A stretch of 27,929 bases of DNA from an uncultured Eudoraea sp. (GTDB lineage: Bacteria; Bacteroidota; Bacteroidia; Flavobacteriales; Flavobacteriaceae), in assembly GCA_905479615.1 (NCBI GenBank), contig CAJQNH010000091.1, positions 1 through 27,929 of the forward strand. Reading direction: 5' to 3'. A model generated the notes under the pieces. That model ran no database searches and was not told the origin of the DNA. It saw only the letters and a list, made by a program, of their open reading frames with translations. Position numbers and translations under genes: made by a program. This document shows positions 25,586-27,929 of this stretch, in pieces. The stretch's first letter is position 1. Each line of letters opens with the position of its first letter.

Positions 25586-26635
25586 TTATGCTTTGGCAAA
25601 TGAATTCCACCCCTGAGCGGTAAGTGGAATTTTAGAATTATTCCTGGATATTAAGTGTGCGCCTTCATTCTTATCTGTTATGTGCCCCACAACAGTAAAG
25701 TTAGGATTGCCCTTTAATTCCGGGAATTTTTTTTGATCAATAGTGAACAATAACTCATAATCCTCACCGCCACTTAAAGCAACTAAAGTACTATCCAGTT
25801 TAAATTCTTCGCATGCTGAAATGACCGTGGGATCTAAAGGAATTTTATCTTCAAAAAGATTGCAACCTACATCACTCTGTTTGCACAAATGAAGAATTTC
25901 AGAAGAAAGTCCATCGCTAATATCAATCATAGAAGTAGGTTGAATATCCAGTTTTTTTAATAATTCCACTATATCTTTTCTGGCCTCAGGTTTTAATTGG
26001 CGTTCAATGATATAGCTATATTCCGACAAATCTGGCTGATTATTTGGATTAACTTTAAATACTTCTTTTTCGCGTTTTAAAACTTGCAACCCCATATATG
26101 CGGCTCCCAGGTCACCACTAACCACCAGGAGATCATTTGGTTTTGCTTCGCTCCTGTAAACGATGTCTTCTTTGGCAGCCTCTCCTATAGCGGTTATACT
26201 TATGATCATCCCTGTAGTGGAAGAGGTAGTATCTCCTCCGACCAGATCTATTTTGTAAAGTTCACAGGCCAGTGAAATACCCTCATAGAATTCTTCCAAA
26301 GCCTCTAAAGGAAATCTATTGGAGACTGCTACGGATACCGTAATCTGGGTAGCTGTTGCATTCATCGCATAAATATCAGATAAATTAGCCATTACAGCTT
26401 TATATCCCAGGTGTTTTAGCGGCATATAGCTGAGGTCAAAATGTATCCCTTCAATCAACAAGTCTGTAGAGACAAGGGTCTTTTTATCCTTAAAATCAAG
26501 CACGGCTGCATCATCGCCAATCCCCTTAATAGAAGATTTATGTTGCAATTTAAAGTTCTGGGTTAGATGATCTATTAATCCAAATTCACCCAATTGTTCT
26601 AGCGAGGTTTTCTCCTGGTTCTTATCTTCAAGCAT
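25586..26635 (-). CDS. thiL: Thiamine-phosphate kinase
   Basis: Phosphorylates thiamine monophosphate with ATP to give thiamine diphosphate, the active cofactor. The protein has 349 residues from ATG 26635. The N-terminal metal and ATP-binding block is GIGDDAAVL (38-46, with Asp41 and Asp42), followed by STDLLIEGIHFDL (56-68) and GYKAVMANLSDIYAM. The C-terminal half has SMIDISDGLSSEILHL and ALSGGEDYELLF, the AIR synthase-like fold. The frame stays open to 26839, but that extension would overlap the divergent lipoprotein gene, and family members begin near MLEDKNQ. No other thiamine gene is in the window. Confidence 0.94.
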   Translation of the reverse strand: MLEDKNQEKTSLEQLGEFGLIDHLTQNFKLQHKSSIKGIGDDAAVLDFKDKKTLVSTDLLIEGIHFDLSYMPLKHLGYKAVMANLSDIYAMNATATQITVSVAVSNRFPLEALEEFYEGISLACELYKIDLVGGDTTSSTTGMIISITAIGEAAKEDIVYRSEAKPNDLLVVSGDLGAAYMGLQVLKREKEVFKVNPNNQPDLSEYSYIIERQLKPEARKDIVELLKKLDIQPTSMIDISDGLSSEILHLCKQSDVGCNLFEDKIPLDPTVISACEEFKLDSTLVALSGGEDYELLFTIDQKKFPELKGNPNFTVVGHITDKNEGAHLISRNNSKIPLTAQGWNSFAKA

Positions 26636-26705
26636 GGTACAAAAATAAGCGGATGGGAATAATATATTATCTTTATAGCGAAAAAGAATTATTATTTTTT
26701 GCCCC

Positions 26706-27929
26706 ATGAAAAAATCACTCCTACCTTTCTTATGCCTGCTATTTCTGGTAGGTTGCTCCAATAGTGATGATTCTCCTGCAGCTGATGATGATATTGTTGA
26801 TAATCCGCAAACAGGTTTATTGCCTTGCACCAGTGGCATGGCAGGTATTTACCCATGTAATGGTTATGACTTCCTGGGCCGGATTTCTTTGGCGGAACTT
26901 AGTGCTGCATCAGCAAATGATATCTGGGGCTGGACAGACACTACTACCGGGAAAGAATACGCTTTGGTAGGTTTGGATAATGGAACAGCCTTTGTTGACA
27001 TAACGGATACTGAAGAACTTATTTATCTTGGAAAATTACCTTCAGCAACTGTATCCAGCTCCTGGAGAGACATAAAAGTATACCAGGACCATGCATTTAT
27101 TGTCTCTGAAGCAGGCGGCCATGGGATGCAGGTTTTTGATTTAACTAAATTAAGGAATGTGGCGAATGCCCCGGAAACTTTTGAAGCAGATACCCGCTAT
27201 ACTGGTTTTGGTAGCGCACACAATATAGTTATCAATGAAGTTAGCGGATATGCCTTTGCGGTTGGCACTGCCAGAAATGATTTATACAACGGGGGTGTGC
27301 ACTTCATTAATGTGCAGGATCCAAAAAATCCAACTGCCGCAGGCGGTTATGGCGCCAACGGGTATTCGCATGATGCACAGGTTGTTACCTATAATGGTCC
27401 TGATGCTGATTACACCGGGCAGGAAATTTTTATAGGGGCGAATGAAAATCAAGTTGCTATTGTGGATATCACAGACAAAGATAATCCCATGCAGATCAGT
27501 ACTTTTCAATACGCTAATATAGGTTATACACATCAGGGGTGGTTTTCTGAAGACCAACGCTATTTTATTTTGGGAGATGAATTAGATGAGACCCAACTTG
27601 GTTTTGATTCGCGTACCCTGGTCTTTGATCTTTCGGATCTTGACAATCCAATTTTACACACTACTTATTTAGGTGAAACTGCCGCAATTGATCACAACGG
27701 CTATGTAAAGGGAGATGCTTTTTATCTCGCAAATTATACAGCAGGGGTCCGCATTCTTGATCTTTCAGGCATAGACGGGAAAAGTATCGTTGAAGAAGGT
27801 TTTTTTGATACTTATCCGTCCAATAATACCGCTGCTTTTGAAGGCGTATGGAGTGTATACCCGTATTTTGAAAGTGAAAAGATTATTGTGAATGATATCA
27901 ATTCCGGTCTCTTTGTTATTAAAAAGTCA
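26706..27929 (+). CDS. Choice-of-anchor B family lipoprotein, partial at the right edge
   Basis: The first 408 codons are seen; the frame is still open at the window end. A lipoprotein signal peptide carries the lipobox LVGC with Cys17, followed by an acidic stretch (NSDDSPAADDD) that fits Flavobacteria surface-export signals. The body has LVIVP/propeller-like repeats in the form of FVDITD, MQVFDLTKL, VHFINVQDP, VAIVDITDKD, LVFDLSDLDNP and VRILDLSG, typical of choice-of-anchor B proteins, each with an aspartate-rich turn. The anchor is the N-terminal lipid here; a C-terminal secretion domain cannot be ruled out because the end is missing. It diverges from thiL across 70 bases. Function is unknown; related proteins are cell-surface beta-propellers. 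Confidence 0.85.
   Translation, partial: MKKSLLPFLCLLFLVGCSNSDDSPAADDDIVDNPQTGLLPCTSGMAGIYPCNGYDFLGRISLAELSAASANDIWGWTDTTTGKEYALVGLDNGTAFVDITDTEELIYLGKLPSATVSSSWRDIKVYQDHAFIVSEAGGHGMQVFDLTKLRNVANAPETFEADTRYTGFGSAHNIVINEVSGYAFAVGTARNDLYNGGVHFINVQDPKNPTAAGGYGANGYSHDAQVVTYNGPDADYTGQEIFIGANENQVAIVDITDKDNPMQISTFQYANIGYTHQGWFSEDQRYFILGDELDETQLGFDSRTLVFDLSDLDNPILHTTYLGETAAIDHNGYVKGDAFYLANYTAGVRILDLSGIDGKSIVEEGFFDTYPSNNTAAFEGVWSVYPYFESEKIIVNDINSGLFVIKKS

Noticed and set aside
26636..26839. 68-codon N-terminal extension of thiL
   Set aside because: It would overlap the divergent lipoprotein gene and its promoter region; ThiL proteins do not carry such an extension.

Overview
The window looks like a contiguous piece of chromosome from a member of the Flavobacteriaceae (Bacteroidota), probably a gliding or Type IX secretion lineage. 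The DNA is AT-rich. It carries gldH. Its best promoters fit the Bacteroidota pattern TTTG-N19/20-TAnnTTTG rather than the E. coli one, and Shine-Dalgarno sequences are mostly absent. I see no insertion sequence, prophage, CRISPR array, tRNA or rRNA, and no obvious island by base composition. It is mostly core genome.

Left part (1-4948). The 5' part of trpS (minus, running off the left edge) diverges from a plsC-like acyltransferase. A minus-strand cluster follows: a small lipoprotein, an ECF sigma factor and a 518-residue protein with an inner-membrane helix, a long disordered linker and an outer-membrane beta-barrel. The cluster looks like a signalling unit linking the two membranes. recA lies upstream of it, on the same strand.

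Centre-left (4949-14113). A 378-base spacer upstream of recA and trhO holds a strong plus-strand terminator with no recognised gene in front of it. Then come trhO (tRNA U34 hydroxylase) and a tightly coupled ricT - gldH - penicillin-binding protein 1A operon, closed by a clear terminator. Next are the two subunits of a 3-oxoacid CoA-transferase. A second gene-poor spacer (12063-12413) has an imperfect direct repeat, a 35-codon ORF and a terminator. A GNAT acetyltransferase and a secreted beta-lactamase-fold serine hydrolase follow.

Centre-right (14154-22283, all minus). A class I aminotransferase of the methionine/kynurenine type precedes the sdhCAB operon, which has a near-perfect promoter and a terminator. 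Next are a DUF2721 membrane protein and a 949-residue secreted BNR/VPS10-like repeat protein, probably co-transcribed.

Right part (22423-27929). pepP (Xaa-Pro aminopeptidase) has a perfect Bacteroidota promoter. It is followed by brnQ (branched-chain amino acid transporter, minus), a 72-residue zinc-ribbon-like protein, thiL (minus) and a divergent lipoprotein of the choice-of-anchor B family, cut by the right edge.

Most genes serve central metabolism, envelope building and translation. The least explained parts are the lipoprotein/sigma/transenvelope module and the two small-transcript spacers.
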